DNA of 64,000 nt from VRUE01 sp963715455 (GTDB lineage Bacteria; Actinomycetota; Thermoleophilia; Solirubrobacterales; 70-9), in NCBI GenBank assembly GCA_963715455.1, contig OY970245.1, positions 1,736,001 to 1,800,000 of the forward strand, in the 5' to 3' direction. The position numbers were made by a program, and so were the translations under genes. The notes beneath the pieces are model-generated. The model was not told the DNA's origin. It made no database searches and worked only from the letters and a program-made list of their open reading frames with translations. Shown here in pieces: positions 1 through 8,507 of the stretch (position 1 is its first letter; each line of letters begins with the position of its first letter).

Positions 1-1
1 C

Positions 2-973
2 ATGCCCGTGGCGGCTGAAACCGACATCGAGCACCCATGTGGTGCCAAATGCAGCTCGCGTGCGGTGGATCGGGTGATTGCGGAATTGGCCGAGGTTCAG
101 CATGGGGTTGTGGGGCGCCGTCAGTTGCTCGCGGCGGCGGTCAGCCGCCGGCAGATCGGAGTTCGGCTGAGTCGTGGCTCCATCCATCCCATCCACCACG
201 GCGTTTACGCAGTGGGGCACAAGCGGGTCAGCCTCGAAGGGAAATGGACGGCGGCCGTGCTCGCGTGTGGCCGTGGGGCGACGCTCAGTCACCGCAGCGC
301 CGCCCAGCTTTGGGGCCTCTTGTCGCACTCTTCGGGATTCCCAGAAGTGACGCGACCGGGGAGCTACAGGGGACGGGCGGGAATCGTGATGCACCGAGTT
401 CTGCTCCCCGCGGACGAGCGCACGGTGGTCGATGGCATCCCGGTGACGACCGTGCCGCGCACGATCTTCGATCTGGCGGCGGAGAGAGATCGCCGTCAGG
501 TCGAGCGCGCTCTGCATGAGGCGGAGGTTCAGCATCTGACTGATCGCCTCTCGATCCCTGACCTTCTCGAGCGGTATCCCGGGCACGCCGGGGCACCCAT
601 GCTGCGCGAGCTTGTCGCTATCGGCCCCGAGGGTGGGTCGACAGCCAACGACTTCGAGGCTCTCTTCGCCGATCTGGTTGAACGCCACCGGCTGCCACGG
701 CCGCGGTTCAACGCAGACCTAGTCGTCGGCGGGCGGCACTTCAAGCCCGATTGTGTGTGGGAGGAACTTCGAGTGGTTGTCGAGCTCGACAGCCGTAATG
801 TGCACGGCACTCGCAAGGCATTCGACGCCGATCGCGAGCGGGACCGCATCTTCGTCGCGAACAATTGGCGAGTCGTGCGCGTCACCTGGCGCCAACTGAC
901 CACGAACCCCGAGGCGCTCGTGCGCGACCTGCGCTGTGTCTTGATCACCAGTCCTGCATTTGGCCCTGCATAG
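2..973 (+). CDS. AbiEi-like / DUF559 endonuclease-fold protein
   Basis: 323 aa. The N-terminal ~100 residues resemble the winged-helix AbiEi-type antitoxin domain of many actinobacterial proteins (GVVGRRQLLAAAVSRRQI, then HHGVYAVG and LSHRSAAQLWGL). The C-terminal ~100 residues resemble DUF559, a Vsr/restriction-endonuclease-like fold (FKPDCVWEELRVVVELDS, then FDADRERDRIFVANNW), with the acidic residues expected of that nuclease fold. The family occurs in many paralogues in actinobacteria and its role is unproven. No toxin partner lies downstream, so a working toxin-antitoxin pair cannot be claimed. The ATG is base 2 of the window, so an upstream start cannot be excluded. Confidence 0.75.
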   Translation: MPVAAETDIEHPCGAKCSSRAVDRVIAELAEVQHGVVGRRQLLAAAVSRRQIGVRLSRGSIHPIHHGVYAVGHKRVSLEGKWTAAVLACGRGATLSHRSAAQLWGLLSHSSGFPEVTRPGSYRGRAGIVMHRVLLPADERTVVDGIPVTTVPRTIFDLAAERDRRQVERALHEAEVQHLTDRLSIPDLLERYPGHAGAPMLRELVAIGPEGGSTANDFEALFADLVERHRLPRPRFNADLVVGGRHFKPDCVWEELRVVVELDSRNVHGTRKAFDADRERDRIFVANNWRVVRVTWRQLTTNPEALVRDLRCVLITSPAFGPA

Positions 974-1002
974 GTGATGGATGCAGCAATGGTGGCCGTG
1001 TT

Positions 1003-1008
1003 TACCCT
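1003..1008 (+). promoter_or_regulatory. Putative leaderless -10 box TACCCT
   Basis: TACCCT lies exactly 6 nt before the GTG at 1015, where the IscU-like homology of MnmA begins. TANNNT 6-7 nt before a start codon is the known arrangement for leaderless actinobacterial mRNAs and recurs through this window. No Shine-Dalgarno sequence is visible. Confidence 0.45.
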
Positions 1009-1014
1009 GTGGGG

Positions 1015-2463
1015 GTGAGCAAGGAGCTGTTCGACGCATACCTGCGGGACGAGAGTCGCATTGGGCCGGCGGGAGATGGCGCTTTCACTGGTGCTGCCGG
1101 CGGCGCCGCTTGCGGCGATCTGGCGCGGATCTCCCTGGAGATCCAGGACGGCGTCATCGCTCGGGTGACCTGCGATGTCGAGGGCTGTGGGGCCACCCGC
1201 GCCGCGACGGCTGCGGTGGCGGAGATGGTCGATGGAGAGGCAGTGCTGGCTGCTGCGCGGATCGGCACGGATGAGATTGACGCGGCGATCGGCAGCCTAA
1301 CGCTGGCTAAGCGGCACGCGGCGCAGCTTGCGGCCGACGCCCTGCACCGGGCGCTGGCCCAGGCGGCAGCGTCGACGCAGGGGCTCGCTGAGCCGCACAG
1401 TGCGCGGGTCCTGGTGGCGATGTCCGGTGGTGTCGACTCGGCGGTTGCGGCCCTGTTGGAGCGCGAGCGCGGCGCCGAGGTGGTCGGTGTGACCCTGAAG
1501 CTCTGGGCGGATCCGCAGACCGATGGTGCCAAGGCCTGCTGCTCGCCCGAGGCGGTGCTCGGCGCTCGCTCGCTAGCCCACTCGCTCGGCATCCCGCACC
1601 TGACGCTCGACCTCGAGGAGGAGTTCCGTCGCCGCGTGGTGGCGGAGTTCGTCTCCGGCTACGCCGCCGGCAGTACCCCCAATCCCTGTATCGCCTGCAA
1701 CGGCGAGGTACGGATCGCGGCGATGGTCGATCTGGCTAAGCGGCTTGGGGCCACGCACCTGGTCACCGGCCACTACGCGCGTATCGTCGACGACGGCGAG
1801 GGGCCGCTGCTCGCTGCGGCCTCGGATTCCAACAAGGACCAGAGCTACATGCTCGCCGCCCTGCCGCCGCGCATCCTCGAGCGGGTGCGCTTTCCACTTA
1901 CCGAGCTGACCAAGCCCGAGGTGCGTGAGATCGCCGCCCGCCATAACCTGGCCGTGGCGCGCAAGCCCGAGAGCCAGGACCTCTGCTTTCTCTCCGGCCA
2001 GGGCAAGGCCGACTTCCTGCGGCGCCACGGTGGCCTGCGCGAGCGCGAGGGCGAGGTGCTCGATCGTTCGGGCCGTACGATCGGCCGCCACCGGGGTCAC
2101 CACCACTACACGGTTGGCCAGCGCCGCGGTCTCGGCGTCTCAGCCAACGAGCCGCTCTATGTGCTGGCCAAGGACGGCGCTGCGAATACGGTCACGGTCG
2201 GAACCCGTGAGGAGCTGGGAGCTGACACCGTGCGAATCCGCAACGTGACCCTGCACCGCGAGGGCGCGACGGTGGATGCGGTGCGCCTGCGCTACCGCTC
2301 GCAACCCGTCCCCGCCGCACTGACGACTGCGGCGACGGGGACGGGGCGACTGGCCGAGGTCAACGTCCGGCTGGGAGAGAGCTTTGCCGGCGTCTCACCC
2401 GGTCAGACCGCTGTGCTGCTGGCCGGACAAACGGTTGTCGGCCACGGCACGATCTGCGCCTAG
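1015..2463 (+). CDS. mnmA: tRNA 2-thiouridine synthase MnmA with N-terminal IscU/NifU-like domain
   Basis: 482 aa against about 360 for ordinary MnmA. Residues ~130-482 are MnmA, which adenylates and thiolates U34 of Lys/Glu/Gln tRNAs: PP-loop SGGVDS at 137-142, first catalytic Cys in TPNPCIACNGEVR, second in SQDLCFLSG, and GQRRGLG. Residues ~1-115 resemble an IscU/NifU iron-sulfur scaffold: CGD with Cys33, GCGATRAAT with Cys58, and RHAAQLAADALHRA where IscU has HCS. The third scaffold cysteine is therefore replaced by Ala102. GTG 1015 was chosen for homology onset and the -10 box 6 nt upstream; GTG 1009 is possible. The stop overlaps the end of the convergent gene at 2460. Confidence 0.93.
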   Translation: MSKELFDAYLRDESRIGPAGDGAFTGAAGGAACGDLARISLEIQDGVIARVTCDVEGCGATRAATAAVAEMVDGEAVLAAARIGTDEIDAAIGSLTLAKRHAAQLAADALHRALAQAAASTQGLAEPHSARVLVAMSGGVDSAVAALLERERGAEVVGVTLKLWADPQTDGAKACCSPEAVLGARSLAHSLGIPHLTLDLEEEFRRRVVAEFVSGYAAGSTPNPCIACNGEVRIAAMVDLAKRLGATHLVTGHYARIVDDGEGPLLAAASDSNKDQSYMLAALPPRILERVRFPLTELTKPEVREIAARHNLAVARKPESQDLCFLSGQGKADFLRRHGGLREREGEVLDRSGRTIGRHRGHHHYTVGQRRGLGVSANEPLYVLAKDGAANTVTVGTREELGADTVRIRNVTLHREGATVDAVRLRYRSQPVPAALTTAATGTGRLAEVNVRLGESFAGVSPGQTAVLLAGQTVVGHGTICA

Positions 2464-2861
2464 ACCTGCGCCTGCGCTTCTTTGCGTTCTTGCTTGCGCA
2501 GCTGTGCTGCGGCCTTCACGCAACGGCTGAAGGCGGTGCCCTGCTCGCCTTTGACGTGCTTCTTGCTCATCCCTTGGCAGGCCTTGCGCGGAGTCAAATT
2601 GGGATTCTTGGCAGCCTGCGCCATGGTTTTCACGCAGTTGCTGAAGTCTGTCCCCTGCTGGCCTTTGGCGTGTTTCTTGCTTTCGCCTTGGCAGTATTTG
2701 CCGTAGGCCTTGGCCTGCGGCGGGGGGCTCGGCGCTGGCGCGTATTCCGGTCCGCCCTGACCTTGACCTTTGCCCTGGCCGTTGCCGGGGGTGGCGAGCG
2801 CCATCGCCGGGACGGCCAGCACTACGCCGATCGCAAGTACGAGCTTCGCTCCAAGCTTCAT
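2460..2861 (-). CDS. Secreted protein with two Cys-SKKH-Cys repeats
   Basis: 133 aa. There is a clear signal peptide (MKLGAKLVLAIGVVLAVPAM...ALA), a Gly/Gln/Pro linker, then two copies of a roughly 30-residue motif of the form C-x3-SKKH-x-KG-x-QGT-x-FS-x-CVK (about residues 57-83 and 94-120). Each repeat has one Cys at either end, suggesting an intra-repeat disulfide or metal site. I do not recognise a named family. Its ATG overlaps the stop of the sigma-factor gene (ATGA), so the two are probably translationally coupled; it may be a target or partner of that sigma factor. Confidence 0.8.
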   Translation of the reverse strand: MKLGAKLVLAIGVVLAVPAMALATPGNGQGKGQGQGGPEYAPAPSPPPQAKAYGKYCQGESKKHAKGQQGTDFSNCVKTMAQAAKNPNLTPRKACQGMSKKHVKGEQGTAFSRCVKAAAQLRKQERKEAQAQV

Positions 2862-4351
2862 CGTGCCTCCTTCGATGGGGGGCCACCGGCGGCGCCGGTT
2901 GCACCCTTGCTTTTCGGGGGTTGCGATGGCTGAAACGACGTATCCGGCGAAACGTCAGGCTCGACTTGGCCCGTTTTGGCCGGCTTGGGTTTGGGCTTGG
3001 CTTTAGCGGGCGATGGCTTTGGGTCGGGAGTGGGGTTCGCGGAATGGGCGGGGTGTGCGGGCTTTCCCTTCCCTTGCGTTGTCTCGGGCTTTTCCTTTCC
3101 GTTGGAATTCGGCTTCTCCGGGTTGCCTTTGGCCTGGGCGTGGGATTGACCGTGGGCACGACCGCCGCCGTGAGAGGCGGCGACCTCCTGTCCCTGGCTT
3201 GCGGCCGACGGAAGCGAATCGGACTGGGCGGAGGGCGATTGCGTCCCCGCTGGTGAGTCAGTCGAGGCCGGCCTGGGGTCAGCTTGTGCCGTGCGCTCCT
3301 CAACTCCCCCCGCGACGCCCCCCGTGCTCGCTTGCTGATCAGCTGGGTCACTCCCGTCTTGCTCAGCCGGTTCGCCCCCAGTCGCCGGTGCATCCGCCCC
3401 GGGCACGCTCCGCACCCTCTCCACGGATTGACCGGACCCGTTGCCCGGCAGGCCGGCGTCGATCAGTCCGCCGCGGTCGGCGGCGCCGACTCCCACAGCC
3501 GCGACGACCGCCAGGGCGGCCACTGATTTGACCACTACCGAAGTAGCGGCCAGCTTGCCGGCCCCGACTCCGACTGCGCTAGCAACTCCGCTCGCGCCGG
3601 TACCCGCTGTACTCGCGGCGTTTGCGGTAGCTCCGGCGCCCACGGCCCCACTTCCGGCGGCGCCACCGAAGAGGCCCTGCAGGATGCCCGCGGCCGCGAC
3701 GGCGGGCAGCGGCGCGATGGCCGCGAGGTCGCGTTGGCGCCCTTCGATCGAGTCGCGGAATGCGCGGCACTCGGGGCAGGCGCGCAAGTGCGCCTGGATG
3801 TCCCGGCGACGCAGCACGCGGCCGTCGGCGTCAGAGATTTGGCGGGTTACCTTGGCGCAGTCCATCTCACGTCCCGCTTCCAGCTGGCGCAGGTTGAGTC
3901 GCGCCTCGTAGATGGTCTGGCGAGCCACCTCCGGGGTGGTCTCGAATGTCGTGCTGATCTCGGCGAAGCTCAAGCCACCCAGCTCGCGCATGACCAGGGC
4001 CTCGCGCTGGCGCCCAGGCAGGTCGGCGAGATCGGCGAGCAAGCGGCGCAGGTGCTCCCGGGTGGCGACGGCCTCCTCTGGGGTACCGGCTGCGACGAGC
4101 AGCTCGGGGTCGATTCGCGCCTCGCCACGGCGCTTGCGCAGTAGGTCGATTGACTCGTTGTGGGCGATCCGATAGAGCCACGGCTTGAGCTCGATCTGCC
4201 GTTGCTCGCCGGAAAGGGCGCGCAGCGCCTTGACCATCGCGTTCTGCAGGGCGTCCTGGGCATCCTCGGCGTTGCCGACGATCGCGAAGCAGTAGCGGTA
4301 GAGCTGCTGGTGGTAGCGCTCGTAGGCGGCTACGAGGGCGCTCTCGTCCAT
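2858..4351 (-). CDS. ECF sigma factor fused to zinc-finger and membrane/disordered tail
   Basis: 497 aa. Residues ~1-165 are an ECF-type sigma-70 factor: region 2 around YRYCFAIVGNAEDAQDALQN and region 4 around LPGRQREALVMRELGGLSFAEI. It continues into a short anti-sigma-like zinc-finger (MDCAKVTRQI...HLRACPECRAF), an Ala/Gly-rich stretch with a likely membrane helix (VVVKSVAALAVVAAVGVGAA, about residue 275), and ~200 residues of Ser/Pro/Gly/Lys low complexity. The polypeptide thus looks like a sigma factor tethered to its own regulator. Fusion is seen directly; membrane tethering is inference. It overlaps the secreted-protein gene by 4 nt and is divergent from alaS. Confidence 0.88.
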   Translation of the reverse strand: MDESALVAAYERYHQQLYRYCFAIVGNAEDAQDALQNAMVKALRALSGEQRQIELKPWLYRIAHNESIDLLRKRRGEARIDPELLVAAGTPEEAVATREHLRRLLADLADLPGRQREALVMRELGGLSFAEISTTFETTPEVARQTIYEARLNLRQLEAGREMDCAKVTRQISDADGRVLRRRDIQAHLRACPECRAFRDSIEGRQRDLAAIAPLPAVAAAGILQGLFGGAAGSGAVGAGATANAASTAGTGASGVASAVGVGAGKLAATSVVVKSVAALAVVAAVGVGAADRGGLIDAGLPGNGSGQSVERVRSVPGADAPATGGEPAEQDGSDPADQQASTGGVAGGVEERTAQADPRPASTDSPAGTQSPSAQSDSLPSAASQGQEVAASHGGGRAHGQSHAQAKGNPEKPNSNGKEKPETTQGKGKPAHPAHSANPTPDPKPSPAKAKPKPKPAKTGQVEPDVSPDTSFQPSQPPKSKGATGAAGGPPSKEAR

Positions 4352-4357
4352 GAGGGA

Positions 4358-4363
4358 AGGTTA
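4358..4363 (-). promoter_or_regulatory. Putative leaderless -10 box TAACCT (sigma gene)
   Basis: On the minus strand TAACCT lies 6 nt before the sigma-factor ATG at 4351. It matches the TANNNT leaderless pattern seen at other starts here. Confidence 0.5.
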
Positions 4364-4458
4364 GAAGCATGGTGCTCACTTCACTAACGGGCGCCCAGGC
4401 AGAATGTCAGCGCGATCCCGGCCCGCCTCGGGATACTGCGAAACGTCGCCTCGCCGCT

Positions 4459-4464
4459 TAGGCT
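4459..4464 (+). promoter_or_regulatory. Putative -10 box TAGGCT for alaS
   Basis: TAGGCT lies 9 nt before the alaS ATG, implying a leaderless mRNA or one with a 2-3 nt leader. The 120-bp divergent region shows no other obvious element. Confidence 0.4.
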
Positions 4465-4473
4465 CTGCCATCC

Positions 4474-7098
4474 ATGAAGGCCAGCGAGATCCGCCAGACC
4501 TATCTCTCCTTCTTCGAGGAGCGCGGCCACAAGATCGTGCCCTCCGCCTCGCTTGTGCCGTCAGTCCACGATCCATCCGTGTTGCTGACGACCGCGGGAA
4601 TGCAGCCCTTCAAGCCCTACTTCCTTGGCCGCGAAGAGCCGCCTGCGCCACGCCTCGCCGACGTGCAGAAGTGCTTCCGCACGACCGACATCGAAGAGGT
4701 GGGCGATACCGCCCGTCACCTCACCTTCTTCGAGATGCTCGGCAACTGGAGCTTCGGCGACTACTTCAAGGAGGAGTCGATCCCCTGGGGGTGGCAGCTC
4801 TCGACCGAGGGCTTTGGGATGGACCCCGAGCGCATCTGGGTGACGGTCTTCGGTGGCGACGAGGAGCTGGGTCTCGGCCCAGACGAAGAGGCGATCGAGA
4901 TCTGGCGCAGGGTCGGCGTGCCCGACGAGCGCATCGTGCACCTCGGCCGCGAGGACAACTTCTGGCAGGCCGGTCCGGCCGGCCCGTGCGGCCCATGCTC
5001 GGAGCTCTACCTGGACCGCGGCGAGGAGTTCGGTGCCCCGGGCGAGCGCCCTGGCGACGACACCGATCGCTTCCTTGAGTTCTGGAACCACGTTTTCATG
5101 ACCTACGACCTGGGCGCCGACGGCTCGCTGACCGAGTTGCCGATGCGCAACATCGACACCGGCATGGGGCTCGACCGCATGGCGGCGATCCTCCAGGACG
5201 TGCCCTCCGTCTTCGAGACCGACCTGATCCGGCCGCTGGTCGATCTCGCCGAGGAGCTGTCCGGGAGCTCCTACGCCGAGGGCGGTGCGGTGACTCGGGC
5301 GATGCGCATCGTCGCCGACCACTCGCGCGGCGCTGCCTTTCTGATCGCTGACGGGGTCGTGCCCTCCAATGAGGATCGCGGCTACATCCTGCGCCGCATC
5401 ATGCGCCGCGCGATCCAACAGGGCCGCACGCTCGGCCTCGAGGCGCCCTGGCTGGGGCGTTTCGCCGAGCGCACGATCGAGATCATGGGCGACACCTACC
5501 CCGAGCTAGCCGCTGAGCGCGAGACGATTGCCCGCTGGGTGGGCGATGAGGAGGAGAGTTTCGGGCGCACCCTGGAGCGCGGCAGTGAGCTGCTTGACCA
5601 GCTGGTTGCCGAGGCGCAGCAGGCGGGCACCTCCTGGATCGAGGCCGCCGATGCCTTCAAGCTGCACGACACCTATGGCTTCCCCTACGACCTAACCAAG
5701 GAGCTGCTCGCCGAGCAAGGGCTTTCAGTCGACGACGGCGGCTTCGAGGAGCTGATGGAGGAGCAGCGCCAACGTGCTCGGGTGGGCGCTGCAACTGCGC
5801 ACGGCTCCGAGGACCGCCACGAGCGGGTGATCGCCTTCGCTGGCTCGGCGGCGGCCACCCGCTTCGTCGGCTATGAGACGTTGCACGCCACCACCTGCCT
5901 TGCCGCGGTAGAGGCTGACGATGGGCGTGCCCTGGTCAAGCTCGAGGAGAGCCCTTTCTACGCCGAGGGCGGGGGCCAGGTTGCCGACTCCGGTCGCTTG
6001 CGGTGGGAGGGCGGCGAGGCCCGCGTCGTCGACGTCTATCGCGTCGGGGAGGACCAGGCGCTCGAGGTCGAGCTGGCGGACGGGGCGCTCTCGGCGGCGA
6101 CCGCGGTTGAGGCGCAGGTCAATCGCGAGACGCGCCACGCGACGATGCGCAACCACACAGCCACTCACCTGCTGCACGCGGCGCTGCGCGAGCGGCTTGG
6201 CACGCATGTGCGCCAGGCCGGCTCGGCCGTGCGGCCCGACAAGCTGCGCTTCGACTTCACCCATGGCCAGGGCTTGAGCGCTGAGGAGCTGCGCGACGTC
6301 GAGGATCGGGTCAACGAGTGGATCAAGGCGAGTCTGCCGGTGCGCTGGCTGGAGATGGAGCGGGACGAGGCGGAGCGGCTCGGCGCGATGGCCCTCTTCG
6401 GCGAGAAGTACGGCGAGTGGGTGCGGGTCGTCGAAGTTGACCGGGTTTCGCGCGAGCTCTGTGGCGGCACCCATGTGGCTAACACGGCCGAGGTTGGCAT
6501 CTTCAAGATCTCTGCGGAGGGCTCCAGTGCCGCCAACGTGCGCCGCATCGAGGCGCTCAGCGGTCCGGCAGCGATCGACTGGTTCCGCGAGCGCGAGGGC
6601 AGTCTGTGCGAGGTCGGCGAGCTGCTCGGCTCGCCCCAGGACCCGGTCGCTGCCGCGCGGCGCGCGGCCGAGCGCATCGCGGCGGCCGGCGAAGGGGAGA
6701 AGCAGGCGCAGCGGCAGCAGCTCGGCGAGGAGGCAGAGCGCCTGGTGGCCGAGGCGACCGAGGTCGGCGGCCTGAAGTTGGTCGCCTCACAGGCGGCTTC
6801 CGCCGACCAAAAGCAGCTGCTCGAGCTGGCTAACCGCGTCCAGTCGAAGCTCGGCGGCGAGACCGCCGTCGTGCTCGGTGGGGCAGAGGGTGGCAAGGTG
6901 GCGCTCGTTGTCCTCGTCTCCAAAGCGGCGGTCGAACGGGGGCTCTCGGCAGCCGCCCTCGTGCGCGAGGCGGCACCGATCGTCGGCGGCGGCGGCGGCG
7001 GGCGCGACGACATGGCTCAGGCCGGAGGCAAGGACGCTGCCAAGCTTGACGAGGCGCTGGCCGCAGCGCGCGCCCTGGTCGAGCAGAAGGTTTCATGA
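4474..7098 (+). CDS. alaS: Alanine--tRNA ligase
   Basis: 874 aa, the normal AlaRS length. It begins with KASEIRQTYLSFFEERGH and has the class II motif region TFFEMLGNWSFGDYFKEE, the editing-domain zinc motifs (NHTATHLLHAAL and later ELCGGTHVANTAEVG), and the C-terminal DHHA1 segment with its glycine run (GGGGGGRDDMAQAGGKD). It charges tRNA-Ala in the cytosol and deacylates mischarged Ser/Gly tRNA. The stop overlaps the ruvX start (ATGA), beginning a tight alaS-ruvX-mltG-aroE run. Confidence 0.98.
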   Translation: MKASEIRQTYLSFFEERGHKIVPSASLVPSVHDPSVLLTTAGMQPFKPYFLGREEPPAPRLADVQKCFRTTDIEEVGDTARHLTFFEMLGNWSFGDYFKEESIPWGWQLSTEGFGMDPERIWVTVFGGDEELGLGPDEEAIEIWRRVGVPDERIVHLGREDNFWQAGPAGPCGPCSELYLDRGEEFGAPGERPGDDTDRFLEFWNHVFMTYDLGADGSLTELPMRNIDTGMGLDRMAAILQDVPSVFETDLIRPLVDLAEELSGSSYAEGGAVTRAMRIVADHSRGAAFLIADGVVPSNEDRGYILRRIMRRAIQQGRTLGLEAPWLGRFAERTIEIMGDTYPELAAERETIARWVGDEEESFGRTLERGSELLDQLVAEAQQAGTSWIEAADAFKLHDTYGFPYDLTKELLAEQGLSVDDGGFEELMEEQRQRARVGAATAHGSEDRHERVIAFAGSAAATRFVGYETLHATTCLAAVEADDGRALVKLEESPFYAEGGGQVADSGRLRWEGGEARVVDVYRVGEDQALEVELADGALSAATAVEAQVNRETRHATMRNHTATHLLHAALRERLGTHVRQAGSAVRPDKLRFDFTHGQGLSAEELRDVEDRVNEWIKASLPVRWLEMERDEAERLGAMALFGEKYGEWVRVVEVDRVSRELCGGTHVANTAEVGIFKISAEGSSAANVRRIEALSGPAAIDWFREREGSLCEVGELLGSPQDPVAAARRAAERIAAAGEGEKQAQRQQLGEEAERLVAEATEVGGLKLVASQAASADQKQLLELANRVQSKLGGETAVVLGGAEGGKVALVVLVSKAAVERGLSAAALVREAAPIVGGGGGGRDDMAQAGGKDAAKLDEALAAARALVEQKVS

Positions 7099-7505
7099 GG
7101 ATGCGTGTCCTCGCCCTCGACCATGGCACTGCCCGGATCGGCTGCGCGATCTCCGATCCGAGCGGCACACTGGCCACGCCCCTGCCGGTAATCGAGCCAC
7201 CCCAGGCGCGCGCGGTTGCCGATCTGGTCGCCAAGTACGAGGTGGAGCGCGTTGTTGTCGGCTTGCCGCTGCACCTGAGCGGTGAAGAAGGCAGCCAGGC
7301 CGCCCTGGCGCGCACCTTCTGCACCGAACTGGAAGCGATCCTCAGCGTCCCGGTCGAGACCTACGACGAGCGGCTGACGACGCGCATGGCCGACGCCAGC
7401 AAGCGCGAAGGCGCCAGTGCAGCGCCCGACTCGCTGGCCGCGGCCCACCTGCTGCAGGCCTACCTGGCCGGCCGTGCGGCAATCGAGGAGAGCGATGATG
7501 AGTGA
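7095..7505 (+). CDS. ruvX: Holliday junction resolvase-like protein RuvX (YqgF)
   Basis: 136 aa, the usual size. RNase H-fold motifs: VLALDHGTARIGCAIS at the N-terminus, VERVVVGLPLHLSGEEG in the middle, and YDERLTT near the C-terminus, supplying the acidic catalytic residues. The family is needed for 16S rRNA 5'-end maturation in E. coli and was proposed as a resolvase. The alaS-ruvX-mltG order is conserved in actinobacteria. ATG 7095 overlaps the alaS stop; ATG 7101 is an alternative. Confidence 0.95.
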   Translation: MRMRVLALDHGTARIGCAISDPSGTLATPLPVIEPPQARAVADLVAKYEVERVVVGLPLHLSGEEGSQAALARTFCTELEAILSVPVETYDERLTTRMADASKREGASAAPDSLAAAHLLQAYLAGRAAIEESDDE

Positions 7506-8505
7506 CGAGGTCGCCGCGGCGGAACGCGCCCGGCGGCGGCAGGAACGCGAAGAGAAGCGCGCCCGTCAGACCGGCTCTTCCAACGCCGAGGCACCACCCC
7601 CGGCAGAGAAGGCGAGGAAGCCACCGAAGCCACCGAGAAAGCGGGCGGTGGGCTCGGGTAGCGGGCGGCGGTTCGGTATCGCGGTCGGCCTCGGTGCGAT
7701 CCTGCTCGGCGTAGCGGCGATCGCCGCCCTGGCCTACCGCCACTTCAACGAAGACCCGCCGCCGCCGGTTGTAGTCCGCGCCTTCACGCTCACCATCCCG
7801 GAGGGCTACACGCGGGCCCAGACCGCCGAGCTCGTCCGTGGAGAAGGCGTGCGCGGCAACTACGAGCGGGCAAGCGTTCGCTCTCCCTATCTCAACCCTG
7901 CCAAGTACGGCGGCAAGGATGCCGAGAACCTCGAGGGCTTTCTCTTCCCGGACACCTTCGAGCTCGAGAAAGGCGCCAGCGCCGACACCCTGGTCCAGCT
8001 GCAGCTCGAAGACTTCAAGCGGCGGATCAAGGGCGTCGAGATGAGCTACGCACGCTCCAAGAACCTGACCACCTACGACGTGATCACGATCGCCTCGCTG
8101 GTTGAGGAGGAGGCGCAGCTGGAAAGCGAGCGCCCGCTGATCGCGGCGGTGATCTACAACCGCTTGCGCGAAGGTATGCCACTCGGCATCGACGCCACGG
8201 TGCGCTTCGCTACCGGCAATTACACCGAGCCGCTGACCGAATCCGAGCTGGCCACCGACTCGCCCTACAACACGCGGCTCAACGCCGGCCTGCCACCGGG
8301 GCCGATCGGCAGCCCCGGCCTGGCCTCGATCGAAGCCGCCGCCCGCCCGGCGAAGGTCGACTACCTCTTCTACGTGGTCGAGCCAGGTAGCTGTGGCGAG
8401 CATGCCTTCTCCTCGAGCGAAGCCGAGTTCCAGCGCGACGTCGAAAGCTACGAAGCGGCGCGCGCGGCGGCCGGCGGCAATTCCCCCGACACCTGCGGGG
8501 ATTAG
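7498..8505 (+). CDS. mltG: Endolytic murein transglycosylase MltG
   Basis: 335 aa. A basic, Pro-rich cytoplasmic tail, one membrane helix (FGIAVGLGAILLGVAAIAAL, ~60-80), then a YceG/MltG domain: FTLTIPEGYTRAQTAELV, LEGFLFPDTFEL, IASLVEEEAQLESERPLIAA (catalytic Glu in EEE) and YNTRLNAGLPPGPIGSPG. The enzyme cuts nascent glycan strands at the membrane and sets their length. The start was chosen at the second of two ATGs (7495/7498), 7 nt after GAGGAG; it overlaps the end of ruvX. Confidence 0.94.
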   Translation: MSDEVAAAERARRRQEREEKRARQTGSSNAEAPPPAEKARKPPKPPRKRAVGSGSGRRFGIAVGLGAILLGVAAIAALAYRHFNEDPPPPVVVRAFTLTIPEGYTRAQTAELVRGEGVRGNYERASVRSPYLNPAKYGGKDAENLEGFLFPDTFELEKGASADTLVQLQLEDFKRRIKGVEMSYARSKNLTTYDVITIASLVEEEAQLESERPLIAAVIYNRLREGMPLGIDATVRFATGNYTEPLTESELATDSPYNTRLNAGLPPGPIGSPGLASIEAAARPAKVDYLFYVVEPGSCGEHAFSSSEAEFQRDVESYEAARAAAGGNSPDTCGD

Positions 8506-8507
8506 CA

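Noticed and set aside
865..1014. Upstream extension of the MnmA frame
   Set aside because: It overlaps the end of the DUF559 gene, has no family similarity, and the homology plus a -10 box point to GTG 1015.
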